A DNA stretch of 64,000 bases from Chryseobacterium phocaeense (lineage in GTDB: Bacteria; Bacteroidota; Bacteroidia; Flavobacteriales; Weeksellaceae). Position numbers and translations under genes: made by a program. Within the stretch, counting starts at the first letter, position 1; every line of letters starts with the position of its first letter. The notes beneath the pieces were generated by a model, which searched no databases, was not told the DNA's origin, and saw nothing but the letters and a program-made list of their open reading frames with translations. The stretch lies in the NCBI RefSeq assembly GCF_900169075.1, contig NZ_LT827014.1, positions 1,099,570 through 1,163,569 on the forward strand, read 5' to 3'. Of this stretch, positions 16,782 through 24,142 are shown in pieces.

Positions 16782-17546
16782 ATGAACGAATTTGTAGCAT
16801 CAGAAATTAAAAACAACATCGCCGAAATTACATTCGGAACCCCGAAAAGCAACTCACTTCCGGGCGCCATTTTAGAAAAACTGGCCCAGACCATTTTAGA
16901 TGAAGGGGCTAAAGAAGAAGTGAAAGCCATTCTTGTAAAAAGCGAAGGCGAGAAAGCATTCTGTGCAGGAGCTAGTTTTGATGAGCTTCTGGCTATTGAA
17001 GAACTGGAGGCTTCTACAAAATTCTTCGGAGGTTTTGCAAAAGTTCTGAATGCCATGAGAAACTGCGGAAAAATTGTCGTAGTAAGAGTTCAGGGAAAAA
17101 CAACCGGTGGTGGAGTAGGAATTGCCTGCGGTGCAGATTACTGCTTTGCTACAAAAGACTCAGCTTTGGCATTAACGGAAATCAATTTGGGAATAGGTCC
17201 ATTTGTGATCGGACCTTATGTGGAAAGAAAAATCGGGAAATCACAGTTTTCAGCGATGGCTATTGATGCAGACTTCAGATCGGCTGAGTGGGCGGAACAG
17301 CATAATGTATATCATTCCGTATCCGAAAATATTCAGGAAATGGATTCCAAATTGGAAAAGTTCATGCAGACACTGGCTTCCAGAAGCAGCGATGCTTTGG
17401 CTCTGATCAAGAAAGTATCGTGGGAAGGAACAGATCATTTTAATGAACTGATGCCGGCAAGAATCCACATGAGTGCCAGCCTGATCCTTGAAGATTCTGC
17501 AAAGAAAAATATTGAATCTATTAAAGAGAGATTAAGAGTAAAGTAA
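16782..17546 (+). CDS. Crotonase-family enoyl-CoA hydratase (LiuC/PaaF-like)
   Basis: 254 residues. Has the oxyanion segments KAFCAGASFDEL and GKTTGGGVGIACGADY. At the first catalytic position of classical enoyl-CoA hydratases (GGGxE) it has Gly (GGGVG), while the second Glu is kept (LTEINLGIGPFVIGPYVERKIG). This pattern and the P-V-I-x-PYV motif are like LiuC-type methylglutaconyl-CoA hydratases. No paaF exists in the paa cluster, so this gene could supply 2,3-dehydroadipyl-CoA hydration, but leucine degradation is equally possible. Standalone, with its own terminator. Confidence 0.82.
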   Translation: MNEFVASEIKNNIAEITFGTPKSNSLPGAILEKLAQTILDEGAKEEVKAILVKSEGEKAFCAGASFDELLAIEELEASTKFFGGFAKVLNAMRNCGKIVVVRVQGKTTGGGVGIACGADYCFATKDSALALTEINLGIGPFVIGPYVERKIGKSQFSAMAIDADFRSAEWAEQHNVYHSVSENIQEMDSKLEKFMQTLASRSSDALALIKKVSWEGTDHFNELMPARIHMSASLILEDSAKKNIESIKERLRVK

Positions 17547-17566
17547 TTCAGGATAAATAAAGTCGG

Positions 17567-17595
17567 AAACCGCTGATTTATTCAGCGGTTTTTTC
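17567..17595 (+). terminator. Terminator after the crotonase gene
   Basis: aaaccgctga (17567-17576) and tcagcggttt (17582-17591) followed by T-run. Confidence 0.9.
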
Positions 17596-17666
17596 TTGGA
17601 TCAATCGGTAGAAGCCAAAAATTTAAGATTGAAATTGTTACAATACTATAAAATTTTTTTAAAAAA

Positions 17667-17709
17667 TTTGGCTAATTAAAAATTAATTATAACTTTGTAA
17701 TTCAAAGTT
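17667..17709 (+). promoter_or_regulatory. Promoter with overlapping operator (site 1)
   Basis: -33 TTTG at 17667-17670, 19-base spacer, -7 TAACTTTG at 17690-17697. An inverted repeat AACTTTG-taatt-CAAAGTT (17691-17709) covers the -7 box and the probable start site. The same operator recurs at 18705-18721. Confidence 0.8.
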
Positions 17710-17715
17710 CTTTTT

Positions 17716-18333
17716 ATGGATTCGAAAAACTATCACGAAGACTTATCTCATATCCGTTCCATGATGGAGCGTTCTTCCAGATTTATTTCATTGAGCGGAC
17801 TTTCCGGGGTTTTTGCCGGTCTAGCAGCTTTAATTGGCGCCGGATATGTATATTTTATTTTCCAGCGTGAGGGGATTGATTATTTTGACGGAAGCAGAAA
17901 CTTTTTCAGTCCTGCATTAGTGAGAGAGCTTATACTTACCGGAATTGTAATTTTGTTTACAGCTGTTTTGAGCGGCTATATTTTTACCGCCAATAAAAGT
18001 AAAAAGAAAGGACTGAAGATCTGGGATTCTACCACGAAACGCCTGCTTATCACATTTTCCGTTCCATTGGTAACCGGAGGTATTTTCTGCCTGGCGCTTC
18101 TTTTTCATCATCTTTTTGTATGGATCGCTCCCGCTACCCTGATTTTTTATGGTATTGCTCTGGTGAATGCAGAAAGATATACTTTGACGGATATTAAATA
18201 TTTAGGGTACTGCCAGATTATATTAGGACTTATTTCCCTGTTCTTTTTAGGCTGGGGTCTGTTGTTCTGGACCATCGGTTTCGGAGTTTTGCATATTGTT
18301 TACGGACTGATCATGCATAAAAAATATAAATAA
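17716..18333 (+). CDS. Multi-pass membrane protein, function unknown
   Basis: 205 residues with about six hydrophobic segments (roughly 28-46, 68-87, 108-128, 132-150, 160-178, 182-200). The soluble N-terminus (MDSKNYHEDLSHIRSMMERSSRF) ends in the common bacterial membrane-protein opening SxSGLSGVFAG. No catalytic motif. First gene after operator site 1 and 57 bases before the winged-helix regulator, so the two are probably co-transcribed and the regulator controls its own operon. Confidence 0.75.
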   Translation: MDSKNYHEDLSHIRSMMERSSRFISLSGLSGVFAGLAALIGAGYVYFIFQREGIDYFDGSRNFFSPALVRELILTGIVILFTAVLSGYIFTANKSKKKGLKIWDSTTKRLLITFSVPLVTGGIFCLALLFHHLFVWIAPATLIFYGIALVNAERYTLTDIKYLGYCQIILGLISLFFLGWGLLFWTIGFGVLHIVYGLIMHKKYK

Positions 18334-18390
18334 ATATTAAATTTGCAGGATTTTTGGAGCAGCTTCAAAACCCTGTACCAGTACATTATT

Positions 18391-18681
18391 ATGATTAAAA
18401 TAAATCAACTCAATAAAGAATTCGAAAGCCGAGTAAGACTGGGGATCATGTCCGTTCTTATGGTCAACGACTGGGTTGATTTTTCTGAAATGAAAAACCT
18501 CCTGGACATTACAGACGGCAACCTGGCCAGCCATAGTAATGCGTTGGAAAAAGCAGAATATATTGAAGTGAGAAAAGAATTTGTCGGCAAAAAACCGAAA
18601 ACATCCTACAGGGTTACCCAGCACGGAAGACAGGCCTTTAATGAACATCTGGACGCACTGGAAAAATTATTGGGACGATAA
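18391..18681 (+). CDS. Winged-helix transcriptional regulator (HTH_34 type)
   Basis: 96 residues from ATG 18391; an upstream TTG (18343) would add a poor extension. Looks like a single winged-helix domain: LGIMSVLMVNDWVDFSEMKNLL (helix 1-2), ITDGNLASHSNALEKAEYIEV (recognition helix and wing start), KTSYRVTQHGRQAFNEHLDALEKLL. No ligand domain. Regulators of this kind often bind short inverted repeats as dimers; the repeat ACTTTG-N5-CAAAGT, overlapping both promoters around this gene, is the obvious candidate target (inference). Confidence 0.85.
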   Translation: MIKINQLNKEFESRVRLGIMSVLMVNDWVDFSEMKNLLDITDGNLASHSNALEKAEYIEVRKEFVGKKPKTSYRVTQHGRQAFNEHLDALEKLLGR

Positions 18682-18702
18682 ATCCTATATTTTTTTGAAA
18701 AT

Positions 18703-18721
18703 TAACTTTGAAATGCAAAGT
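18703..18721 (+). promoter_or_regulatory. Promoter with overlapping operator (site 2)
   Basis: -7 TAACTTTG at 18703-18710; inverted repeat ACTTTG-aaatg-CAAAGT at 18705-18721. Same half-sites and same 5-base centre as site 1. Confidence 0.75.
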
Positions 18722-18747
18722 ACTTTATAATTTAAAAATTAAAAAAA

Positions 18748-19038
18748 ATGATGACACAAAAACAAAAAACATTCACGATCTACGCCTTACCATTAGTTGT
18801 ATTGGCTATTTCATTATTGGGAAACATCGTATCCAGCGAGGTCAATTGGTCACCTTCAGACTTTCTGATTGCAGGAATTCTGCTGTTCACCACTGCTTTT
18901 TTCATCAATCTGGTAAGAGGTACCGTTAAAAAGCAAAGCTGGAGAATCCTGATCTGTATTTTCATTCTGCTGGTATTGATGCTCACCTGGATTGAACTGG
19001 CCGTAGGAATTTTAGGAAGTCCGTTTGCCGGAAGCTAA
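18748..19038 (+). CDS. Small membrane protein
   Basis: 96 residues, three hydrophobic segments (about 10-28, 36-55, 64-85). Begins MMTQKQKTFTIYALPLVV; a second ATG directly follows, so the start could be 3 bases later. No recognised family. First gene behind operator site 2 and 13 bases before the metallophosphoesterase gene. Confidence 0.7.
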   Translation: MMTQKQKTFTIYALPLVVLAISLLGNIVSSEVNWSPSDFLIAGILLFTTAFFINLVRGTVKKQSWRILICIFILLVLMLTWIELAVGILGSPFAGS

Positions 19039-19051
19039 ATACTGATAATCA

Positions 19052-19894
19052 ATGATGACCAGGAAAACATTTATAAAAAGGCTGATGCAGCTTTCCGTGT
19101 TGGGTTCATTCCCGGCCCTGTATTCGTGGCAGGTAGAGCCGTTCTGGGTAGAATTTGTCCAAAAAAAGCTTCCCATAAAAAACCTGCCGGCTGCATTGGA
19201 AGGAAAGATACTGATGCAGATCTCAGATCTTCATGTAGGAGACCGTTTCGATTGGAATTTTCTAATTGATTCCTTTCAGAAGGCTCAGCAATTCAATCCT
19301 GATTTTGTAGTGTACACCGGAGATTTTGTGAATCACGGAAACGAACAGGACCAGAAAGATCTGAAAAAAGTAATGCAGCGTGCCGTTTATGGAAAGCTGG
19401 CGACTTTAGGAATTTTAGGAAATCACGACTACGGACAAAACTGGGAAGACCTCTCATGTGCTGAAAAAGTAGGTGATACCCTTGAAAATTTTGGAATTCA
19501 TTTGCTTAAAAACACCAGACAGGAAATTCATGGGTTGAATTTTATAGGCTTTGAAGACCTGTGGTCGCCCAATTTCTATCCGTCAGAAGTGATGAAGACC
19601 TATGATCCTGCTAAGGCCAATATAGTCCTCTGTCATAACCCGGATGCCTGCGACAGGGATATCTGGAACGGTTATAAAGGATGGATCTTAAGCGGGCATA
19701 CCCATGGCGGGCAATGCCGGATTCCGGGAATTATCACACCTGTTCTTCCCGTTGACAATAAAAAATACATATCAGGAGAAATTGATCTGCAGGACGGAAG
19801 ATTCCTCTATATCAACAGGGCTATCGGCCACTCATTACAGGTGAGGTTCATGGTGCGCCCGGAAATTACAGTCTTTACATTAACGAAAGCTTAA
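19052..19894 (+). CDS. YkuE-like metallophosphoesterase
   Basis: 280 residues. N-terminal basic/hydrophobic segment (RKTFIKRLMQLSVLGSFPALY) may be an export or anchor signal. Complete calcineurin-type metal site: SDLHVG, YTGDFV, GNHD, LCHNPD and GHTHGGQ. Closest in style to YkuE/LpxG-like enzymes that cut phosphodiester bonds in lipids such as UDP-2,3-diacylglucosamine, but the substrate cannot be read from sequence. Start 13 bases after the previous stop; next gene 6 bases downstream. Confidence 0.88.
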   Translation: MMTRKTFIKRLMQLSVLGSFPALYSWQVEPFWVEFVQKKLPIKNLPAALEGKILMQISDLHVGDRFDWNFLIDSFQKAQQFNPDFVVYTGDFVNHGNEQDQKDLKKVMQRAVYGKLATLGILGNHDYGQNWEDLSCAEKVGDTLENFGIHLLKNTRQEIHGLNFIGFEDLWSPNFYPSEVMKTYDPAKANIVLCHNPDACDRDIWNGYKGWILSGHTHGGQCRIPGIITPVLPVDNKKYISGEIDLQDGRFLYINRAIGHSLQVRFMVRPEITVFTLTKA

Positions 19895-19900
19895 TCATCT

Positions 19901-20197
19901 ATGAAAGATCTTGAAATTATAACCTTTGTAAAATACGTATTCTGGCTATTCTTTGTGCTGGGCAATATATGCCTTTTTGGTTACCTGATAACCGGAAGTG
20001 ACAGCTTTGCTATTGGAGGGTACTTGCTCTTAATTTTCGGGACTATAGTTAATCTGCTTCTGGTGATTGGGTTATTAACTTATGGAATTGCCAGCCAATC
20101 TAAACTTAGGACCTGTCTTAGAGCAATTGGTATACTGATGATCAATATTCCGATAGCATATATTTATGCTGTAATAGGAATGAGTTTAATATCCTAA
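19901..20197 (+). CDS. Small membrane protein, paralogue of 20700-20999
   Basis: 98 residues, three membrane segments. Shares with the gene at 20700 the layout YLITGSD/ADxxxIxGxYxxxI...VNxLxxxxxL and a final ILMINIPIAYIY / LLLVNIPVTMLY helix. No known family recognised. Embedded in the metallophosphoesterase-Coq4 operon. Confidence 0.7.
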   Translation: MKDLEIITFVKYVFWLFFVLGNICLFGYLITGSDSFAIGGYLLLIFGTIVNLLLVIGLLTYGIASQSKLRTCLRAIGILMINIPIAYIYAVIGMSLIS

Positions 20198-20207
20198 ATA
20201 ATATATT

Positions 20208-20693
20208 ATGAAAAAAATACGCGTTCGCTTCCTGTTATTTGTTTATAATAAAACCCAGAAGCTCTACAGGAAATATTTTAAAAAGAAGAAAAGACAGTGG
20301 CAGTTTAATGAAGAGCAACTCCTGCAGTTCAAAGAAGACTCCTTGGGAAGAAAGCTGGGAGAGTTTTATAAAAAACATGGATTCTCTATGATTCCCAAAA
20401 TGGAAAACCACGACGTCCACCACCTGATTACCGGATGCGGAACACAGTTTGAAGATGAGATCGCCATGCAGTATCTTCTGTTGGGAAACGGAAAACTCAA
20501 TGCCCATCTTATGGCAGCGGTAGTATTGGGAACCCTTATCCTTCCCGAATATCTCAAGCTCTACATGAAAGCATACAGAAAGGGACAAAATATGCGACCT
20601 TTTTATCACTGGGACTTTGAAAGCCTGCTATGGCAGAATTTCGACCATCTGAATGACTATATCAGGCAGAAAGAAACAACCGTATTGTATTAA
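20208..20693 (+). CDS. Coq4-like protein
   Basis: 161 residues. Coq4-family core: MIPKMENHDVHHLITGCGTQFEDEIAMQYLLLGNG, where HD-x2-H-x11-E is the family's metal-binding signature. The N-terminus is basic. In mitochondria Coq4 organises ubiquinone synthesis, but this phylum normally uses menaquinone, so another lipid role is likely. It lies between two paralogous small membrane proteins and behind a metallophosphoesterase, which suggests a membrane-lipid task. Confidence 0.8.
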   Translation: MKKIRVRFLLFVYNKTQKLYRKYFKKKKRQWQFNEEQLLQFKEDSLGRKLGEFYKKHGFSMIPKMENHDVHHLITGCGTQFEDEIAMQYLLLGNGKLNAHLMAAVVLGTLILPEYLKLYMKAYRKGQNMRPFYHWDFESLLWQNFDHLNDYIRQKETTVLY

Positions 20694-20699
20694 TAACAG

Positions 20700-20999
20700 A
20701 TGATGAAGAAAGTAAAGTATACCAGTCTGGGACGGAACACTTTTCTGATCTCGTTTTTATCAGGCACATTGCTTTTAATCACTTATCTGATCACGGGAGC
20801 GGATATCCTTCTCATACTCGGGTTCTATTTTGTGATTATTGCAGCGGTTGTAAATATGCTTATCCTTTTATATGAGCTTATAGAATTTTTAAATGGTCTC
20901 CCGGATAAAAAAGCTTCCGGAAATTCCGTACTGCTTCTGCTGGTTAATATTCCCGTCACCATGCTCTATCTGTATATTGTCTTCCTTCTTGACCCGTAA
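20700..20999 (+). CDS. Small membrane protein, paralogue of 19901-20197
   Basis: 99 residues, three membrane segments (about 12-30, 34-58, 76-96). See the paralogue for shared motifs. Starts 6 bases after the Coq4-like stop. Confidence 0.7.
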   Translation: MMKKVKYTSLGRNTFLISFLSGTLLLITYLITGADILLILGFYFVIIAAVVNMLILLYELIEFLNGLPDKKASGNSVLLLLVNIPVTMLYLYIVFLLDP

Positions 21000-21062
21000 A
21001 TTTTGTTTGAAGGTCTCAATCTTTCAATCTTTTAATTTTTTAATCTTTCAATTTTAAATGTC

Positions 21063-22436
21063 ATGAAAACACATCACTATATATTCCTTACAGCCGCCTT
21101 ATTTGTCATTGTATTCTATGACCAGGATATGGGACTGAATCTGGGAATCCTGAGCATCATCTATGCATTGCTGACTTTGTACAAAACACCTGAAAAAAAC
21201 AGGACCAGAACTTTTCTGATACTTTTTGTTACCAATATCCTGTCTGCTCTTGCGTTTATCTGGTACAGGGATTTTCCTTCCCTCCTGGCGGTTGTAAGTT
21301 CCATTCTTCTGCTGGGCTACCGCTCAAAAAACAGGAGGCTGAAAATACTTTTCCTGATTCCGGTTTTTATAATCAACAGCTTCACGTCTGTTTTCCGGTT
21401 TTTCAGTTTTGACGAATGGCTGCCGAAGAGAAATATCTCCGGAGTATGGCAGAAAACACTGGCATTCATTATTATTCCTCTGGTGTTTATCTCTGTATTT
21501 TTTGGAATTTATTCTGCAGGAAGCGATCATTTTGCGGCTGTTTTCCGGGATTATGAACTGGATATCAACCTTTGGCAGGTACTGTGTCTTTCCGTTCTGG
21601 GGTTTTTCATTGCATTCAATTACTGGAATTATGCCGTAGAGCGGTTTATCTATAAAAAGAATCATTTGCTGGATGATGATTTTCGTGAAGGAAGTAAGAT
21701 CCAGAAAGCCACCTATTCTTTCCTTGATCTTGATGCAGAACGAACCAGCGGGGTAATTTCTTTCTTCTGCCTGAATATTCTACTCGTATTTTTCATTATC
21801 ACTTACAATTATGAACAGTTTTATGAAGTTTCAAAAACTCCAGTTCAGCTTTCTGAGGAAACCCACGAAAGGGTGAATGCCGTCATCCTGTCTATTGTGA
21901 TGGCAGTATTGGTTATTATGTTTTATTTCAAATCCGGATTTAATTTTGATCCGAAAGCAAAGCTGATGAAAATGCTGGCGAAAATATGGATCATCCTCAA
22001 TGCGGTTCTTGTAATTTCCGCTGCCCTGAAAAACTACGAATACATCATCAGTTATGGTGTAACGTACAAGAGACTGGGCGTGTTTGCGTTTCTCCTTCTG
22101 TCTCTGGTAGGGCTGGCCCTTACTTTTATAAAAATACAGATGAGAAAAAGAAATGCATTTCTGTTCAACAGGATGACCTGGTATTTTTATGGAACAATTT
22201 TGGCTTGTAGTTATATCAACTGGGGAGGAATAATCACCTCCCAGAATATGAAACGTAAAGATTTTGCAGTGGCCTACCACCTGGAACAGGTTAACTTCAG
22301 TGAAAGAGATCTGCTGAAATATGCAGCGGAAAAAAATGACCCGCAGCTTAAAAACAAAGTGCTGGATAAAGCAAAAGCAGAAAAAGCCAAACCTTTCCTT
22401 TCCAAAATTCTTTACTATGAAACATTAAAAGATTAG
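21063..22436 (+). CDS. DUF4153/DUF4173-like polytopic membrane protein
   Basis: 457 residues, about ten membrane segments. Family-type features: KILFLIPVFIINSFTSVFRFF, AGSDHFAAVFRDYELDIN, LSEETHERVNAVILSIV and YGVTYKRLGVFAFLLLSLVGL. Soluble C-terminal tail (FSERDLLKYAAEKNDPQLKNKVLDKAKAEK). Function of the family is unknown; members are found as putative membrane sensors or partners of two-component systems. Same strand as the preceding cluster, preceded by a TCTTTCAATCTTTTAA-type low-complexity gap. Confidence 0.8.
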   Translation: MKTHHYIFLTAALFVIVFYDQDMGLNLGILSIIYALLTLYKTPEKNRTRTFLILFVTNILSALAFIWYRDFPSLLAVVSSILLLGYRSKNRRLKILFLIPVFIINSFTSVFRFFSFDEWLPKRNISGVWQKTLAFIIIPLVFISVFFGIYSAGSDHFAAVFRDYELDINLWQVLCLSVLGFFIAFNYWNYAVERFIYKKNHLLDDDFREGSKIQKATYSFLDLDAERTSGVISFFCLNILLVFFIITYNYEQFYEVSKTPVQLSEETHERVNAVILSIVMAVLVIMFYFKSGFNFDPKAKLMKMLAKIWIILNAVLVISAALKNYEYIISYGVTYKRLGVFAFLLLSLVGLALTFIKIQMRKRNAFLFNRMTWYFYGTILACSYINWGGIITSQNMKRKDFAVAYHLEQVNFSERDLLKYAAEKNDPQLKNKVLDKAKAEKAKPFLSKILYYETLKD

Positions 22437-22441
22437 TTATT

Positions 22442-22981
22442 ATGAAAAAGTCCTTATTGTTAATTCCATTGATTATTATTTCATGTAAAAAAGAACCGAA
22501 TATAACAGAATCACCGATCAAAGATTCCGCTGCTGTTACGGAAATGCCGGATACTTCAGCCCATGCAGATTCTGCTGAGCTCAGAAAAAAAGATTCAATT
22601 ATTAACAATGCTCCTGTCACGAAACAAGTGCTAAGGAAAGGAGTGATGAGAACGGAGAAAAACGGACAGATCATCAGAACAGCCGATGCATCCCAGCTAC
22701 CGTTTACCCTGGGTGAAGAATTTACAAAAGACGGCCAGGAACTGATTCTAAAACTGACCCATTATGACAAGTCTAATATTAAGGCCAGTATTTCCACCAA
22801 TGAAAAAGATTTTAATATCAGATTCAACCAGATAAAACTTCCCAACGGAGATTATGACGGCCCTTTCGGAAGGGAAATTACCTACGAAACCAAAGGAACC
22901 GGAGAAGTATGGCTCATCATCGGGAAAAGTAATATGGCCTCCGGAAATACCAAAGGGAATTTTAATGTAAGTGTAGAATAA
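22442..22981 (+). CDS. Lipoprotein, function unknown
   Basis: 179 residues. Lipobox LIIISC-K at residues 11-16, then a disordered Glu/Ser/Asp/Ala-rich linker (~17-65), then a beta-rich domain (FTLGEEFTKDGQELILKL... GPFGREITYETKGTGEVWLIIGKSN). Starts 5 bases after the DUF4153-like gene, so it is the last gene of that operon. A Lys directly after the lipid Cys is common in Bacteroidota lipoproteins kept in the envelope. Confidence 0.75.
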   Translation: MKKSLLLIPLIIISCKKEPNITESPIKDSAAVTEMPDTSAHADSAELRKKDSIINNAPVTKQVLRKGVMRTEKNGQIIRTADASQLPFTLGEEFTKDGQELILKLTHYDKSNIKASISTNEKDFNIRFNQIKLPNGDYDGPFGREITYETKGTGEVWLIIGKSNMASGNTKGNFNVSVE

Positions 22982-23034
22982 GTTTGACCGATTTGGTACA
23001 GTTTCTGCAAACTCATTCCTAAAGTTTAAAAGTT

Positions 23035-23547
23035 ATGAAAAATATATTTTTAATAGGAGCGGCAGTTTCGGCAGTAGTAGTAAGCTGTGGAACAGTACAG
23101 TCGCTTGTTCAGAATACATTCCCATACACGGCCAGTGTTCTGGTGTCTACAGGAGTGCCGGCAGACAAAGAAGTTTCTTCTACATCTACCGCGACCAATG
23201 TGCAGACCTGGTTCGGGGGGAACAATAATGCAAAGATTAAAGACGTAAGGATTTCCGATGCCAAAATTTCTGTAGTTTCTCCTTCAGGAGGGAATTTAAG
23301 CGCCATTAAATCGGTGAAAGTCTATGTTTCATCCAGCGGAACAGGTGAAAGGCTTGTTGCATCCCGATCCAACATCACAACAGATTCTTCCAGCCTGAAC
23401 CTTGACCTGAATGATACCGGATATCTTGATGAGGTGGTAAAAAGCTCAGGACTTACGGTAAGAACAGTTTACGAGCTTAAAAACCAGACCAGCTCGGATA
23501 TGAACCTTAAGATAGCACTTAATTTCAACAGTGTTCCTGCAAACTAA
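23035..23547 (+). CDS. Lipoprotein with beta-rich domain
   Basis: 170 residues. Lipobox VVVSC-G at Cys18. The mature part is Ser/Thr/Val-rich beta sequence (SVLVSTGVPADKEVSSTSTATNVQTWFGG, VKSVKVYVSSSGTGERLVA). No named family recognised. Followed by a very GC-rich hairpin. Confidence 0.72.
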   Translation: MKNIFLIGAAVSAVVVSCGTVQSLVQNTFPYTASVLVSTGVPADKEVSSTSTATNVQTWFGGNNNAKIKDVRISDAKISVVSPSGGNLSAIKSVKVYVSSSGTGERLVASRSNITTDSSSLNLDLNDTGYLDEVVKSSGLTVRTVYELKNQTSSDMNLKIALNFNSVPAN

Positions 23548-23572
23548 TTTTGAATAGCTTATTATAAAAACC

Positions 23573-23603
23573 GCGGGGGCGGCCTTGAAAAGGCCGCCCC
23601 CGC
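23573..23603. terminator. GC-rich hairpin between convergent genes
   Basis: Perfect 14-bp arms gcgggggcggcctt / aaggccgcccccgc around gaa. The arms are almost entirely G/C in an AT-rich genome. It sits between convergent stops, so probably a bidirectional terminator; no long T-run on either strand. Confidence 0.7.
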
Positions 23604-23632
23604 AATTTATTTTAGCATCCACACAGGAAATA

Positions 23633-24025
23633 TTATTCTGATAATCGGGTCAGCACTTTCATCGCTTTTTCCACATCATTTTTATTGACGAAAATATGGT
23701 CATGGAAATAGGCAGCTACTACATTACAGCTTATCCCGTTTTCGGAAAGGGCTGTTGAAAAAGCAGCGGTTAAGCCTACTGCTTCCAGTGAAGAATGTAC
23801 GGTGAGTGTAATCCAGGCCATCACAACAGAATATTCAAGATTGAATAGGTCTGCATGCTCTTTTTTTAGAATTACAGTGAGCCCTTCCTCTTCCCGGAAG
23901 AACATTTCAATATGGTCCAGCGGTAAGTTATCCATTGTTTTGAGGGTACAAAAAACATAATCACCGCTATGATGCTGAGGTTTCATACTTTTTAAAAGCT
24001 TTTGCAGATCTTTTTCTCCACTCAT
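23633..24025 (-). CDS. ACT-domain protein (ACT_3/ACT_7 type)
   Basis: 130 residues. Opens GEKDLQKLLKSMKPQHHSGDYVFCTL and continues with EEEGLTVILKKEHAD, WITLTVHSSLEAVGLTAAFSTALSENGISCNVVAAYFHDHIFV, the usual tandem ACT layout of this small family. Presumed amino-acid-binding regulatory domain; the ligand is unknown. Monocistronic, convergent with the lipoprotein gene. Confidence 0.82.
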   Translation of the reverse strand: MSGEKDLQKLLKSMKPQHHSGDYVFCTLKTMDNLPLDHIEMFFREEEGLTVILKKEHADLFNLEYSVVMAWITLTVHSSLEAVGLTAAFSTALSENGISCNVVAAYFHDHIFVNKNDVEKAMKVLTRLSE

Positions 24026-24142
24026 GATTCATTAAATTAAAGAACACAAGATACGGATGTTTTTTCTCATGTGTTGAGTGTGCTGTATCAAAAGAGGCAG
24101 TCCAAAATGAACTGCCCTGGTATTTCTATTAAAGACCTGACC

